64,000 nucleotides of DNA from Delphinapterus leucas (lineage: Eukaryota; Chordata; Mammalia; Artiodactyla; Monodontidae), in contig NW_022098008.1 of NCBI RefSeq assembly GCF_002288925.2, forward strand, positions 7,732,036-7,796,035, in the 5' to 3' direction. The notes under the pieces are model-generated. The model saw only the letters and a list, made by a program, of their open reading frames with translations, had not been told where the DNA came from and ran no database searches. Numbering within the stretch: the stretch's first letter is position 1; each line of letters starts with the position of its first letter. Position numbers and translations under genes: made by a program. Of this stretch, positions 28,421 to 40,365 are shown in pieces.

Positions 28421-29305
28421 AATTAAAAATCATCTGTTGACCAAATCTTGGTCAAACAAGAAACATATATGACAGAAAATTTCTGTCAATTCATATACAA
28501 TTTGCAAAATTAGTATTAGATGTTGTGGTTAAAAACTCTATCATGAAAGTAGAATTCACACATTCATATGTTTTGCATTGGTTTGCATTTACAGTCCCAA
28601 AACTAATTATTTTGTGTTAGGGAGTTATACTTTTATCCATGGATTTATCAGATAAGATTTTGTTTCCTCACTATGAAATGGAGAAATTATTATTTTCATG
28701 CTGGAGCTTTACTTTTGTAAATATTTTTTTAAGTAAGGCTGACCCTTTGGAATTAAGAAATAAAAGCATTCAAATGAGCTCTAAATTTGAATGAGTCATG
28801 CTTTATATTATTCTAGTCTATTTTTTTTAATTCAGAAAATGTTTGAATCTGGCTTGAACCATCCATGCAATGATTTGAAGTTTTCTCTTTAACTACTAAA
28901 TTATAACTTCTCAACATACCTTTGCATTTTACAGTAACTAACATTAAAATCCAGACAAAAATAATAAAGACTAAATATTCAGATTTCTTGTTCCCTTCAT
29001 CACTGCTAGTTCCCAAATCGCTGTGCCTCATAGAGTTTTCAAAAAATCGCTCCCCAGAAATACAGACTTGTATACACAGCTGATTACTTGACATTTCCAC
29101 TTGGATGCTAAAGAAACATCTCACACTTAACATGTCCAAAACTGAGCCTCCCAAACTCCTTCCAAGTGTGACTCTCTTACAACCTTTCTCATCTCAGTAA
29201 ATAGCACTTCCACTCTGATCAATCGCTCAAGCCAAAAGCCTTAGAGTCTCTCTTGCTTTTCTCTTCCTCTCACAGCACATATACAATCTGAAAGGAAATA
29301 CTTGG
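28421..29305. other. No gene recognised
   Basis: AT-rich unique sequence. A 113-codon antisense frame at 28813-29154 has no recognisable domain. Confidence 0.45.
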
Positions 29306-29309
29306 GACC

Positions 29310-29805
29310 TGACTTCCAAATACACTCTATCCAGAATGAGGCCACTGCTTCCTGGTGTGCACTGTTAACACTCTAAACTAAGCCACCACCATCACCAGCC
29401 TAGATCACCCACCAGTCCCCAAAACGCTCTCACTGCCCTAAATCCCACACGCCCAAGCACAATTCAGGCTGTCCTCAGCACAGCAGTCAGAGTGACCCTT
29501 TAAGTCATGTTAGTGCCTTACACTATCATTCCTCTGCTCAAAATCTTCCAGTGCCCACCCCCCAAAATAAAGGTCAAATTCATAAAGGCCCTACAGAACC
29601 TGGCCCTTATTATCCTTCCAATCTCACCTCCATTACTCCCTCCATTCAGGCCACACTGGCCTCCCTGCTCTTACTCAGACCTGCCAAGTACCCTCCCACC
29701 TCAGGGCCCAGGCACTTGCTCTTCCCTCTGCCTGGAACGCTTTTTCCTCAGTTATCCACATGGTTTGCCCCCTCACCTCCTTAAGCCTTGACTCAATGGG
29801 TCATT
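29310..29805 (+). mobile_element. L2 LINE, 3' region, first part
   Basis: Matches the L2 sense strand: CAGTCAGAGTGACCCTTTAA, CCTCTGCTCAAAATCTTCCA, GGCCACACTGGCCTCCCTGC, CAGGGCCCAGGCACTTGCTC, CTGCCTGGAACGC and CCCCTCACCTCCTTAAGCC. It continues at 30275 after an insert. Confidence 0.8.
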
Positions 29806-29809
29806 CTGT

Positions 29810-30272
29810 ATGCTGCACAATTTAGTCAGGAAAAGAGAAACCACCCTAGGTACCTCAAACAGAGAACATTTAATATAGGGAATTGGTTGTAAAGGTATTG
29901 GAAGATAAAGTACAAGAACAAAGGAAGAATGCATGCCACACAGAGATGAGCAGCTGCTAACAAGCTGGGCTGGACCCCATAAGCCTGTTCCTGCTGCTGT
30001 GCTCTTCTCAAGCAGCTGTGACTCAAGCTGTGACTGCCTACTCCCCAACTGGGGACTTAGGATCACCTCAGTCCTCAGCCACGCTATGCAGGCATAAACA
30101 TGATCCTCACTATTCCTCCAGCCTCCTCAGCAACTGCTGGTTCCTCCCATTCACACATCCTAACAGGAACCCAGCTGGGTCAGAAGCCTGAGAAATTTCA
30201 CTGACTCTCTGACCAGTTGTACAACGTGAAATATAAAAGGGACAGCTGTGGGGACAGAGGCAACAGGTAAAT
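29810..30272 (-). mobile_element. LTR-like insert splitting an L2
   Basis: It interrupts the collinear L2. Its antisense strand has an ATTAAA-containing end (CCCTATATTAAATGTTCTCT) followed by GGTGGTTTCTCTTTTCCTGAC, a pattern of old LTR 3' ends. Family not resolved. Confidence 0.4.
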
Positions 30273-30274
30273 GC

Positions 30275-30530
30275 CGGGCACACCTGGTTACCCTGATGAA
30301 AACTGCAAGACCCCTCCCCTCCTTAATGCATTCCCTGCTTTATGTTTTTCCTCAGCCCTTAGCACCATATAACCCGGTCTATATTATATCATCTTATTAT
30401 TGTCTGTCTCCCCTAATAGAACGTAAACTCAGCACAGGCCGAGATTTCTACTGTTTCGCTTATTGGGATAACCCCGTGACTGAAACCATTTCTGGTACAT
30501 CATATGCACTCAATAAAGATTGATTGAATT
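30275..30530 (+). mobile_element. L2 LINE, 3' terminus, second part
   Basis: Contains CATTCCCTGCTTTATGTTTTTCC, TTATTGTCTGTCTCCCC, AATAGAACGTAAACTCAGCAC and TATGCACTCAATAAAGATTG, the classical L2 3' end. It continues the element that stops at 29805. Confidence 0.82.
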
Positions 30531-31199
30531 ATTAATGAACTGGAGCTCTGGTTTTATCTTCAAACAAGCAGAAGCTAAAGACTCTGTGTGATGAGGTGAG
30601 GGACTCCAGTGGCACAAAAATCAAAAATATGAACAACAATCGTTAATCACCCTTTGAGAGCCACCAGGAGCGCTCCGCCAGTCCAGCTGTTCTTGGCACC
30701 AGGGTCTCGTTTCATTGATTTTATTTAATAGGGTTTGTAGTGTATCTAACACGCAGTCCAGAGGTGCTTTCAAGGTGGGAATGGTCAAATAGCATTGCGA
30801 CAAGTTTGTCATCTTGCAGATTGGAAGAATCTATTCATTTGGTGTGTTAGCATGCATTATCACTGCACTCTTGATTATGAATGAGAATGCTTCCTGCCTC
30901 ACGTGACACATGTGATGAGGCTTTCTGAAGTCTATCCCTGACTTACATGAGGGAAATGGGAAAGCAAAAGAGAAATTAAAAAAAAAAAAAAAACTCCTTT
31001 TCTTTAAAAAGCTTCAGGAAAATAAAAGGTTACGGTGCTGACTAAATTAGTACACAAACTTAATAAGTTTTAGAAACCTCAGTGTAGTCTTTTCTTTGTT
31101 ATACTGGTAACAGAAAATTTTCAGCACTGCTGTCTGCTGAAGCGGGTGTAATGTTTTGTCTCCTCAAATGTGACCATGGCAGATTACCTTGCCTTGATA
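30531..31199. other. No gene recognised
   Basis: Unique sequence with an A-run at about 30978-30993. Confidence 0.45.
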
Positions 31200-32420
31200 T
31201 TAGAAGAAGACAAGAAGTCATAAATCCAAGAAAAAATATTGCTTAATTAAAAGTTTATTCACCCTACATTTAATCTCCAACTCTTACTCATAAATAAAAA
31301 AATGATTAGATTTTTATCTACCGTCATTGTGAGAAATGGATGAATTGCCCATTTAATGCTTGGAAAGACTATAATATGCTTAAAGATAAATAAAATACAA
31401 TAACATACCATTTGAGGCCCAATGAAATGATTGTTTTAAATCAGAGTCCTGACAATAACTTCACAAACTCTTATCCCCAGTTTTAATGCAATCCCTTTGA
31501 ACTACTTAACTTATAAAGTATTCCATTTGCAGTCTCAGAATAATAGAAACTATTTCCCCACCCAGACAAATCAATCAAAAATTGATTATCTCAAGATAAA
31601 ATATAGATGTGGAATCTTACAAATTATTTCATTAGTGGCACTAGAACACAAAAGTCATCCAAAAGTTATTGATCATTCTCAAAACTCAATAAATTATTTT
31701 CATCAGAACTTAATCATTGTTTATAAAAAGCATACAACAGGAACCCTCGGTTTTCATCAATCGAAGATCAATAACAACATAAAAGTACAACACAGGTATC
31801 GCAACCAAGTCACTCAATGAATAATGCATAGTGGTTTTACCATGAGTGCATTTTCTTCTAACACATCTATGCACTCATGAATGATCATTACATTCCTACA
31901 TTGCAGAGTTGAAAAGTGGTGTGTTTTTTAATATTCCATTTTTTCAGATAGCAAACTAGCAACAGACTTTAAAATAAAAAATGTATTACCAAGCGCAGCT
32001 TTTAATGTATAGAATAGGCAGTGTACTTATACCTTAGTTGTTTCATTTGCATATAGGTTCAAATATTTTGCCCACATAATTTTGAGATTACATTATATGA
32101 AACATTCAGTCATTTGCATGGTAACAGAAGTTAAATTATTGATGGGTCAAATGACTTTTTATAGGATCCATAACAACACTTTTCTTTCCCAAATAAATGC
32201 AAAGGAGGATAACTCATAACCCGTTATGAAACCAAAGAGAATCACACTTGATTTATGTAAATTTTAGTTTTTACAAAGAAAAGCATTGAGTTCAAGACAC
32301 TTTTCAACAGTAATCAGTATCTTGCTATTATTTAATCAGATTCATGTGAAAATATTAAAATGAATTTTATGCAATCTATTTTTAATTAAAATACATTTTC
32401 CTAATTCTTCCTTGGAGAAA
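31200..32420. promoter_or_regulatory. Repeat-free AT-rich block, candidate conserved non-coding element
   Basis: About 1.2 kb with no recognisable transposon. It contains two perfect octamer (POU) motifs ATTTGCAT at 32045-32052 and 32112-32119. The second runs straight into GGTAAC (32120-32125), which resembles an RFX half-site. Many TAAT/ATTA homeodomain cores are present. A 107-codon frame at 31497-31820 is Asn/Ile/Lys-rich and probably chance. Function is inference from motif density only. Confidence 0.3.
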
Positions 32421-32720
32421 GTGGGCCATTGTCATGCAGTCATACACACTTATGATTTACAAAGGTCACATGGCAGATCTGAGACTAGAAGAACAGGGAG
32501 AAATACTGTAAGCAATTTTAATCAAGGTCTTTACATGCTCAAAGATTCTGAAATCTCTGAAACCTGACAGGGACTCTAGAAATTATCTACGACAGCCCCT
32601 CCTGTGGTGATGAGCGTCCTAGATCCTAGGAGAAGAGATAAAATCCAGCCAGGATCATGAAGCCACATGTCTGGGGCATGAGACACCACACAGCAAAAAC
32701 CCAGAGAGAAAATGGAGTAG
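32421..32720. other. No gene recognised
   Basis: Unique sequence leading into a minisatellite. Confidence 0.4.
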
Positions 32721-32721
32721 C

Positions 32722-32955
32722 GTGGGACATGTATAGAGCCCTGGGATGTTCATGAGGCCATGGGATAGGTATGGAGCCCCAAGACAGGCATGGAGCCTTG
32801 ATATGTGCATGGGGCTGTGAGGCCACATGAAGAGCCACAGAACAGCTATAGAGCCATGGGAGATGCATGAGGCCACGGGAAAGGCACGGGATCCTGGGAC
32901 ACACGTAAGGAGCCACAGAACAGGTATGGAGCCCCAAGGGGAGCAGGTGGTGAGC
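32722..32955. repeat. Degenerate minisatellite, period about 20 bp
   Basis: About eleven imperfect units of 19-21 bp with core AGGCCATGGGACAGGTATGG or close variants. Examples are AGAGCCCTGGGATGTTCATG, AGGCCATGGGATAGGTATGG, AGCCCCAAGACAGGCATGG and AGAGCCATGGGAGATGCATG. The frames read from it on both strands (up to 136 codons on the - strand) owe their length to the repeat and have no domain. Confidence 0.85.
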
Positions 32956-33680
32956 CAAGCAATGCCAGTGGTCCCGAGGTCTGTGAGCCAGTCAAGTGAA
33001 GAGTGGTAAGAGGCAGGTCCATGGGCAGGGTTGGCAGTTAACAGGGAAAAAGGAAATGTGTACATGACACCCTCCAGACTGGGAGAAAGACAGCCTCTCG
33101 GAGGTAGGGAAGAGCTGGGGCTCCCAGTAAGTTAATATAAAGAAGAGCCAACAGAAAGTTACAAAACTTGCCACACATTTTTATTGTCAACACCGAACAC
33201 ATCAATGCCTTTAACAGGAAGGCAATGGAATATAGTTATACCATTTGAAAGAAAAACACAGGATCCGTGAAAAATCATCATTCATCCTGTAGTATGGGAA
33301 CAGAACCCGAGTATAAAATCCTGGGTTGGCCCCTTTCGGTCATGGGTTTTTGTATCACCCAAGGCTACATGTGGGGATAAGGCAGTTGTTTAAAGTCGAG
33401 GGCCACATGCCACATCCCAGTCCAGTCGCAGTGATAGCACAAGCTGGAATATCCATTTCGAGTCCCTCAGACCTGGGGCCAAATGTTGCTAATCTAGTGT
33501 CAATCACCCATACAGTTCTTCCATAAGTTCCAAAACAATCCTCAGGCCAAACAACAAATCCAGAAGTAGGAAGACACTCAGCAGGAACATCCAGGAGTTA
33601 CAGATAGAGAGCCCAGGGAGCTGAGAGGAGAATTAACAGCACCTGGCCTGATTCTGCAGGCAGAAGTCATCTTGGGCATT
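32956..33680. other. No gene recognised
   Basis: Unique sequence of moderate GC. No supported feature. Confidence 0.45.
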
Positions 33681-33697
33681 AATAGTAAGTGCTGTCA

Positions 33698-34353
33698 ATC
33701 TCAGTCCTGGGCAAATATGTGGACAAAACCATAATTCAAAAAGATACAGGCATCCCTATGTTCATAGCAGAACTATTCACAATAGCCAAGACATGGAAAC
33801 AACATAAATATCCATTGACAGATGAATGGATAAAGAAGATGTGGTACATATTTACAATGCAGTACTACTCAGCCATAAAAAAAGAGTGAAATAATGCCAT
33901 TTACAGCAACATGGATGCAATTAGAGATTATCATACTAAGTGAAGTAAGTCAGAAAGAGAAAGACAAATACCATATGATATCACTTATATATGAAATCTA
34001 AAATACGACACAAATGAACCTATCTACGAAACAGAAACAGACTCACAGACATAGAGAACAGACTTGTGGTTGCCAAGGGGGAGGGGACGTGGGTGACTGG
34101 ATGGATTGGGAGTTTGGGATTAGCAGATACAAACTATTATATATAGAATGGATAAACAACAAGGACCTACTGTAGAGCACAGGGAAATATATTCAATATC
34201 CTGTGATAAGCCATAACGGAAAAGAATGTGCACATATATACATGTATATGTATATTTATGTATATATATGTGTAACTGAATCACTTTGCTGCACAGCAGA
34301 CGTTAACACAACATTGTAAATCAACTATATTTCAAATGAAATAAATTTAAAAA
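33698..34353 (+). mobile_element. L1 3' end, older subfamily
   Basis: Starts in late ORF2 (ACCATAATTCAAAAAGATAC, then frame 33689-33889 encoding FIAELFTIAKTWKQHKYPLTDEW). It passes through a 3' UTR with AACAAGGACCTACTGTAGAG and ends TCAACTATATTTCAAATGAA. The flanks show a diverged direct repeat around GTAAGTGCTGTCA (33684-33696) and CTAGGTGCTGTCA (34357-34369), a likely target-site duplication. An AT/TG-rich ATATATACATGTATATG patch lies at about 34233-34275. Confidence 0.92.
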
Positions 34354-34429
34354 ATACTAGGTGCTGTCAGCTAAGACACTGAAAAAAGGCCTCCAAATTA
34401 GTCATGATATTAAAACTGCAAGACAAAGT

Positions 34430-34860
34430 AAGCCTGAGTACAGCATGACTCACCCCAGCAGTGGTCTTTCTCTGTGTGTTATGTGAAATTGCCCGATTCC
34501 TATAACTGGAGCACACTCTCTAAATTGCGAGCGTGCTGGGTAAACTTTAATCATTAAACGAACAAAAGCAGAATATGGCACTATCGCCTTAAGCGGACAT
34601 TAAACATTTAAAACTCATTTTGGATACAGTTATGAGATTCAGTAAGCGTGCTGAGAAACACGCTGTTTTGAAGGGTCACTATTTCCCCCCCTTTATTGGA
34701 ACAGACGTTTAAGCAAACGACACGGACCTAAGTGTGAAGGGTGCGTCTGTCATGGGTCAGGGTGTTTTAGCAGCCACTGCACGAGCAGGGATAAATATTC
34801 CAGAACATGCAGTCAAGGGAGTACCCTTGCAAACACAGCAAGCTGTTAGGGCTTGTTGAG
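34430..34860. promoter_or_regulatory. Candidate conserved non-coding block
   Basis: Repeat-free, with an unusual mix of AT-rich homeodomain-like cores (TTTAATCATTAAACGAAC) and retained CpGs. A 6-bp inverted repeat AGCGTG/CACGCT (34645-34650, 34659-34664) is present. Regulatory role is only inferred. Confidence 0.22.
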
Positions 34861-35768
34861 CAATGAACTCCACAAGACAAGTGGAGCCCGAAGTGGTAAA
34901 TACTTTCCCAAGGCTGGGAAAAAAGATCCTGCCAGCACCTTCTGCCCAGCCAAGTAAATCAAATCAAGACTTCAATGAAATGTGCTTACTTGTACTGAGA
35001 TGTTCCTGCAGACTCTTCCTGAGCAGCCTCCTGTGCAGGGTGCTTCCAACGTATAATGCTAAATCATGAAATTTTAAATGTACCCAGAAACCAAGATGGT
35101 AAACATCAAGATGATCCAGCCCTTCCTTTATTTCTCTCTTATCAGTGTTTCATCATACCTTCTCAAACTTTCTTGTATTGAGCACAGAAGAGTGTTTATG
35201 GGGCATAGCCATGGCCACCTGCTCAGCTATAACAGGAGCCATTTCAAGGACTGACTGGGCTCCAAACAACCGCAGGGAATCTTTTATGTCTGTTTTTGAT
35301 CAACAGTCTTATCCTTTCTTAAGAGAAGCACTTCCTTCCTAAAGTACCCATACTCTTGGCCCATGGCCTGCATACTCCTTTCTCAGCCAAGATGGAGGTC
35401 CCCAGGTACTCCCTCCTTCTAACTGCCCTGCATCCTGGGTGCCCTGGCCTCCCTCCCTCTGGGCTGTCTGGAGGTGGGGTCTCCTTCCTGTGAGCTAATC
35501 CCTCACCTGTGCCCAGTATCCTATCCCCTCCTATAGCTCCGGGGACTTTGCCTAGTCAATTATATCCCCCTGTCTTTTCTCTCTTCACCAGTACCATTTA
35601 AGGATGATTAAGTAATGCTCTCTTAAAAGCCATTCCCTGTCCTCATGTCCCTGCCAACTGAGAGAGTAATTTTGATGTCCATTTCTTCACCTTACCTTTG
35701 TCCCTTCACTCATGAGCATCTAGTTTTATTCCCAGCACTGCTGCGAAACTGCTCTGATAAATGCCCTT
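34861..35768. other. No gene recognised; pyrimidine-rich, possible old LINE
   Basis: The part from about 35380 to 35765 is C/T-rich and may be a decayed L2/CR1 fragment (CTGCTGCGAAACTGCTCTGA near its end). Not assigned with confidence. Confidence 0.35.
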
Positions 35769-36469
35769 TGCTACGGGTTGATGTGTCCACCCCATGCCCA
35801 CCCAGAGATATGTTGAAGTCCTAACCTCATGTACCTGTGACGACTGTGACCTTATTTGGAAATAGGGCCTTGATGTAATTAATTAAGATGAAGTCATGCT
35901 GGGTGACGGTGGGCCCTAAACCCAATATGACTTGTGTCCTTATAAAAAGAAGAGAGGGGGATTCCCTGGTGGCGCAGTGGTTGAGAGTCCGCCTGCCGAT
36001 GCAGGGGACACGGGTTCGTGCCCCGGTCTGGGAAGATCCCACATGCTGCGGAGCGGCTGGGCCCGTGAGCCATGGCCGCTGAGCCTGCGCGTCCGGAGCC
36101 TGTGCTCCGCAACGGGAGAGGCCACAACAGTGAGAGGCCCGTGTACTGCCAAAAAAAATAATAATAAATAAAAATAAATAAATAAAAAGAAGAGAAAACA
36201 GACACAGACGCACAGAGAGAATGCCATGTGACTACAGACTCAGAGAACCGGAGTGATGGGTCCACAAGCCAAAGAACGCCAAGGACTGCTGACAGCCACC
36301 CGAAGCTAAGAAGTGGCAAAGACTCTTCCCTAGAGCTTTCAGAGCATGGCCCTGGTGACACCTTGCTTTTGGACTTCTAGCCATCAGAACTGTGAGAGAA
36401 GATGTTGTGATTGTTTTAAACCACCCAGTTTGTAGTATGTGGTTACAGGAATGCTGGGAAACTAATACA
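35769..36469 (+). mobile_element. MaLR-type (MLT1-like) solo LTR, split by a SINE
   Basis: Begins TGCTACGGGTTGATGTGTCC and has the hallmark stretches GTTGAAGTCCTAACCTC, TGACCTTATTTGGAAATAGG, TTAATTAAGATGAAGTCATG, GTGTCCTTATAAAAAGAAG, GGACTTCTAGCCATCAGAAC and CCACCCAGTTTGTAGTATG. It ends AAACTAATACA. Without the inserted SINE it is about 460 bp. No internal region is present. Old and non-coding. Confidence 0.85.
35956..36181 (+). mobile_element. Young CHR-type SINE inside the LTR
   Basis: Head GGGATTCCCTGGTGGCGCAG (one C-to-A-type change from the usual GGGCTTCCC). A and B boxes are intact, and the tail turns into AATA/AAATA repeats. The 14-bp duplication ATAAAAAGAAGAGA flanks it exactly (35942-35955 and 36182-36195). 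Confidence 0.97.
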
Positions 36470-36789
36470 CCATTGCTGACAGAGTTTCTGGGAAGGTAAC
36501 CACCTGTCCCAGTTTTCCCAGAAGACAGTAGGGCTTTCAGTGCTACATCCCAAAAAAGTCTCGGGCAAATCAGGATGAGTTTGTCACTCTACCTTCTGGC
36601 CCACAGGTGCCTTGAACTGGCTGCATCATCAGACACTCTGACGGCCACCTCCCTCTTGAAAAAGCTCTCCTTTCTTGGTTCCCATGATACCTGCTCTCAA
36701 TTAGTTAACTCCATCTGATGGCAGCTAGGAACTCAGCTTTCTCGATCTAACATCATTTCAGATTCCCCTTCTTTATCCTGTCTGGAACC
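36470..36789. other. No gene recognised
   Basis: Unassigned sequence between an LTR and L2. Confidence 0.4.
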
Positions 36790-37495
36790 AACAGCCAAGA
36801 ACTCAGGGCTCACTCTCAGTGCCTCCTGCTTCCTCCTGTCTTATATCCTTTAAAACATCAACAACTCCCTCTTCAAATCTCCAGAATCCACCCAATTCTT
36901 TACATTTCTGCTACCACTCCCGTAGCTCAGGCCCTCATCGCTGCCCCCTTTGGTCACAGCAGCGGCCCCAGAATTTGCTCTTCCTGCCAGCATTTCTCCA
37001 TCCTCCAAGGTGAGCCTGTGCAGACAAGAGGGGGACTTCTTGAGATGCCTTTTGATGCCGTGCATTATTGAATCCTCACTGTAAGTTTCATCTCCCTCTA
37101 CTTCCTCTCTGTAATCTGAACTGACATTTCATGGCTTACTGTGCTCGACACTTGCCAAAACCTGCCGTGCGCCCCTCGTGAGATTCATAAACACCTTCTA
37201 ACAATCATCTGGGACTCAGCTCTGGCACTGCTGCATCCTAGAAACCCTCCTTAACCGTTCCTCTACAGCCCAGGCTGTCTGGTTCCGACACCCCTTCCCC
37301 GGGCTCACCCAGCACCCAGCAAAGACACCCGAGAGGACCCTTAATACAATGTAATGCAACGGTCCTTCTGGTTTAGATTCCTCAAGATATTCTAGACCCT
37401 TAACAGGAACTAGGTTTTTTACCTCTATCTCCTCCATATTTAGCACAGACCCCCGGTACATATATAGGCAGTTATTAAATGCCTGTTGAACGTTC
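36790..37495 (+). mobile_element. L2 LINE, 3' region
   Basis: Matches decayed sense L2: CTTTAAAACATCAACAACTCC, CTGCTACCACTCCCGTAGCT, GGCCCTCATCGCTGCC, then the 3' end with TATTTAGCACAGACCCCCGG and GGCAGTTATTAAATGCCTGTTG. Confidence 0.6.
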
Positions 37496-37599
37496 ACTCC
37501 AAATTTTAAAAATGAAAATTAAAAGTATGTTGAGATGCCATTTATGAGCTATGGGGTTTTCCCAAATCCCAAAGTTTAACAGTGCACTCAGTTGGAAAG

Positions 37600-38170
37600 T
37601 CTAGTGCGAAACAGATACTCCTATCCAGGGCAATGAGAATGCAAAATGGTGCAACCTTCATGAAAGGAAATCAGGGAGTATCTAGCAAAACTACAACTGC
37701 ATTCACCCCTTGACCCAGCAATCCCGATTCCAGGAATCTCTGTCAATGTTACACTTGCAAAAATATCAAAATATGTGTGTGCAGGAGTCATCACACATTG
37801 TAACACTATACATGATCACTTCTCCCAGCAGCGAGTTGCTGAGTAGGCTAGAGTTCATTACATAGAGCAGAGCTATGTGACCGTGAGAAGAAGTGACATA
37901 AACCCATACTACTGGGACGTGGACTCCAGGGCATATCATGATGTCAAAAAATGCTAGATAGAGAAAACTCTGTATACATGCTACTTTTTAAGAAAAGAGG
38001 GTATAAATATATATGTGCATGTGTATGTGTGTGTGGAGTTTGGTTTATATTTAAAAAGAAGCATAAACTATAAGTAAAAGGTGAGCTAAAGGCAGAGAGA
38101 GTGAACAAGGTAAGGAAAACAGTTTCTCTGAACACCACTTGTTTTATTAATTTGACTTTAAAACACTACA
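37600..38170 (+). mobile_element. Old L1 (L1M) 3' end
   Basis: Late ORF2 text is recognisable (GGCAATGAGAATGCAAAATGGTGCA, CCTTGACCCAGCAATCCCGAT), followed by a decayed 3' UTR. A TG-rich patch lies at 37990-38035. Confidence 0.65.
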
Positions 38171-39339
38171 GAATAATGTAATGTAAATTTTGAAAATCTC
38201 GAAAAATCAAAAGTGAAATTAAACAAATGAAATTAACTGGATTTTGAGTTGGTGGCACTACCATACAAAGGGAAATTGTTTCGATTTCAAGGTGTTAATT
38301 TTGCTTCCATTTTCCAGTGAGATTTATACCCTGAGGACTAAAAGAAAAGAAGAAAAATCATCCGAAAGGGTTTTCTGTATTCAATAAGGACTAAAGTTGC
38401 ACAGAACTTTTATTCTGAAATGACTAAGTATGAATTACAGGAAAAGGCAAAGGAATAATTATGCTGACCTGCAGAGACAGGATTCTGTGCACAGGAGAGA
38501 AAGATAGAGACATAAAATAGAAGAGGATCAGAAAGTCCCTAGAGTCCTGGAGATGAACTGGAAGTATCCAGAGCAACTTCTGGTATGTTTTAAAGAACGT
38601 TTTCCTTAGCTCTATACACTGAAAACACCTGACTTTGATCACCACTATGCTTGAATCAGATAAAAATGGCTGATTCTCAGGTCGATGGAAGGAAATGGAT
38701 AAGAGGAGTCTTATTACCCTAGAGAATAATCAAGACATCCAAGGCCACTTGGGTTGTTGCCAAAGAACTCAGGGGCCAACCTCAAGAGGCTCCCCTAGGC
38801 CTGAAATGTGACAATTTCAACATCTGTAAGAACATAAGCTGCAAGGGATGGAAATATACCAAATATTGAAATCCATGTATTAAAAATAATTCTAATAACC
38901 ACTTTTTTTTAAAAAAAAAGCAAACATAACATTTTATTTGTCCCCTCTGGATAATGCTGGAGAGCCAACTAAGTAGGCTCTTTACAAAAATGGTAAAGGG
39001 AAGAAAAGTAAGCATTCACTCTGCCTTTCCTATGTCAGTTGCACCCTCAGGATATTCAAATAGTTGAGGAGGAAAAGTTACTTTATGTAGAAATATTTCA
39101 GCCATTAAATGAAAAAAGAATAGTAAAATTAAAAACTCCCAGTTTTTCACCCATGAATGAATCAGGAGATTTAGGCCGTGATCCTCGATGACTGATCATT
39201 TCACATCCCGTTGAAGGACACAGCACCACCCATGACACAGCAGAGACACAAAGATGCACACCTGAATCTGGGCAGCCTCTGGATATCGCTACTAATTTAC
39301 AGACACATTCAGGACAGAAGAGCGTCCGAATGACAGCAA
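38171..39339. other. No gene recognised
   Basis: AT-rich sequence with T/A runs at about 38903-38920. No supported feature. Confidence 0.45.
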
Positions 39340-39875
39340 TGGGAAGCTGGGCAAACCCTGACTGTGGAAACTCTGCAGGATGATGGACTCAAGTTTCTTT
39401 AAAAATTAATTTGCAAGGGGAGAGCAACAACAACAAAGCACAATGAAGGATGAAGAGACTCAAGACATACACAAGCCAACTGCAATAGATGAAGGTCCTT
39501 CCATTCCTGACTCAGTTCAACTGTTACCAGAACAAGGCACAAGCATTCCTGTGACCATCAGGGCTCTCACAGTACTCACTGGATGTTTGCTAATTTTATG
39601 GCATTGGTTTTTGTCTGGGTTTCTGATGTTTTGGTGTGATTACGGCATTATGAATTCCTTATCTTTGATAGCCAAGAAGTGAAATATTATGGCACTATTA
39701 TATTATTTCTTGAATTTGCTTCAAAATAATTTGGTGAATGTGAATAGAGCACGGGTGGGGATATACAAGAAAAAAGGTGGGCCAGGGATTAATAAATACA
39801 GGGGCTGGGTGTTCCTTAGACTCTTCTATTTTTGTATATATTTCAAATCTTTTTGTGATACAAAAGTTACAAAAT
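39340..39875 (+). mobile_element. Old L1 (L1M) 3' UTR
   Basis: The end resembles the L1ME-type 3' UTR: GTGTGATTACGGCATTATG, GGGCTGGGTGTTCC, AGACTCTTCTATTTTTGTATATATTTCAAATC and GATACAAAAGTTAC. Diverged. Confidence 0.55.
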
Positions 39876-40354
39876 AACAGACCACAAAACTATTCATTGG
39901 ATGAATTATTAAAACACAATGTCTGATTAATTATACTCAGTTTCATGATATAAGAGCAAGTTCCTTGAGGACAGAGACAAAGACTAGTTTTCTCATCACC
40001 TTAAATGCTTAGAAATGTCCAGGGTGTAAAGAACCCTAAATAAATCTTGAAGAATTAAAGAAGAAAAGAATGTGTATACACACTAATCAATTGATCCTAC
40101 AGATATGTAGGCATATTTGAGACAGTAAACCAATTCTGTCTGCCACGCAATGCCAGATAGAGATAAAGGCGTACATTGTGTGGTGGGACTAAGGCTTTGT
40201 TGGGAAATGCTGAAATGAAGAATTTTTTTGTTTTGCTTGGTTTTGTTGTTATTTCTGTGGGTCACATTTTTCTCCTGCCTAGGAGGCTGACAGCACCTGT
40301 TAAGTAAAAGTGGCCTCAACAATGGGATTTTCTGCCTATGATAATTCTGAGCTT
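39876..40354. other. No gene recognised
   Basis: Unassigned sequence before the antisense L1. Confidence 0.45.
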
Positions 40355-40365
40355 GGATTCTTCTT

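Noticed and set aside
31497..31820. 107-codon + strand frame
   Set aside because: Asn, Ile and Lys-rich composition simply reflects AT-rich DNA; no domain.
32626..33065. Antisense frames of 110 and 136 codons with repeated Cys/Pro/His-rich text
   Set aside because: Fully explained by the 20-bp minisatellite.
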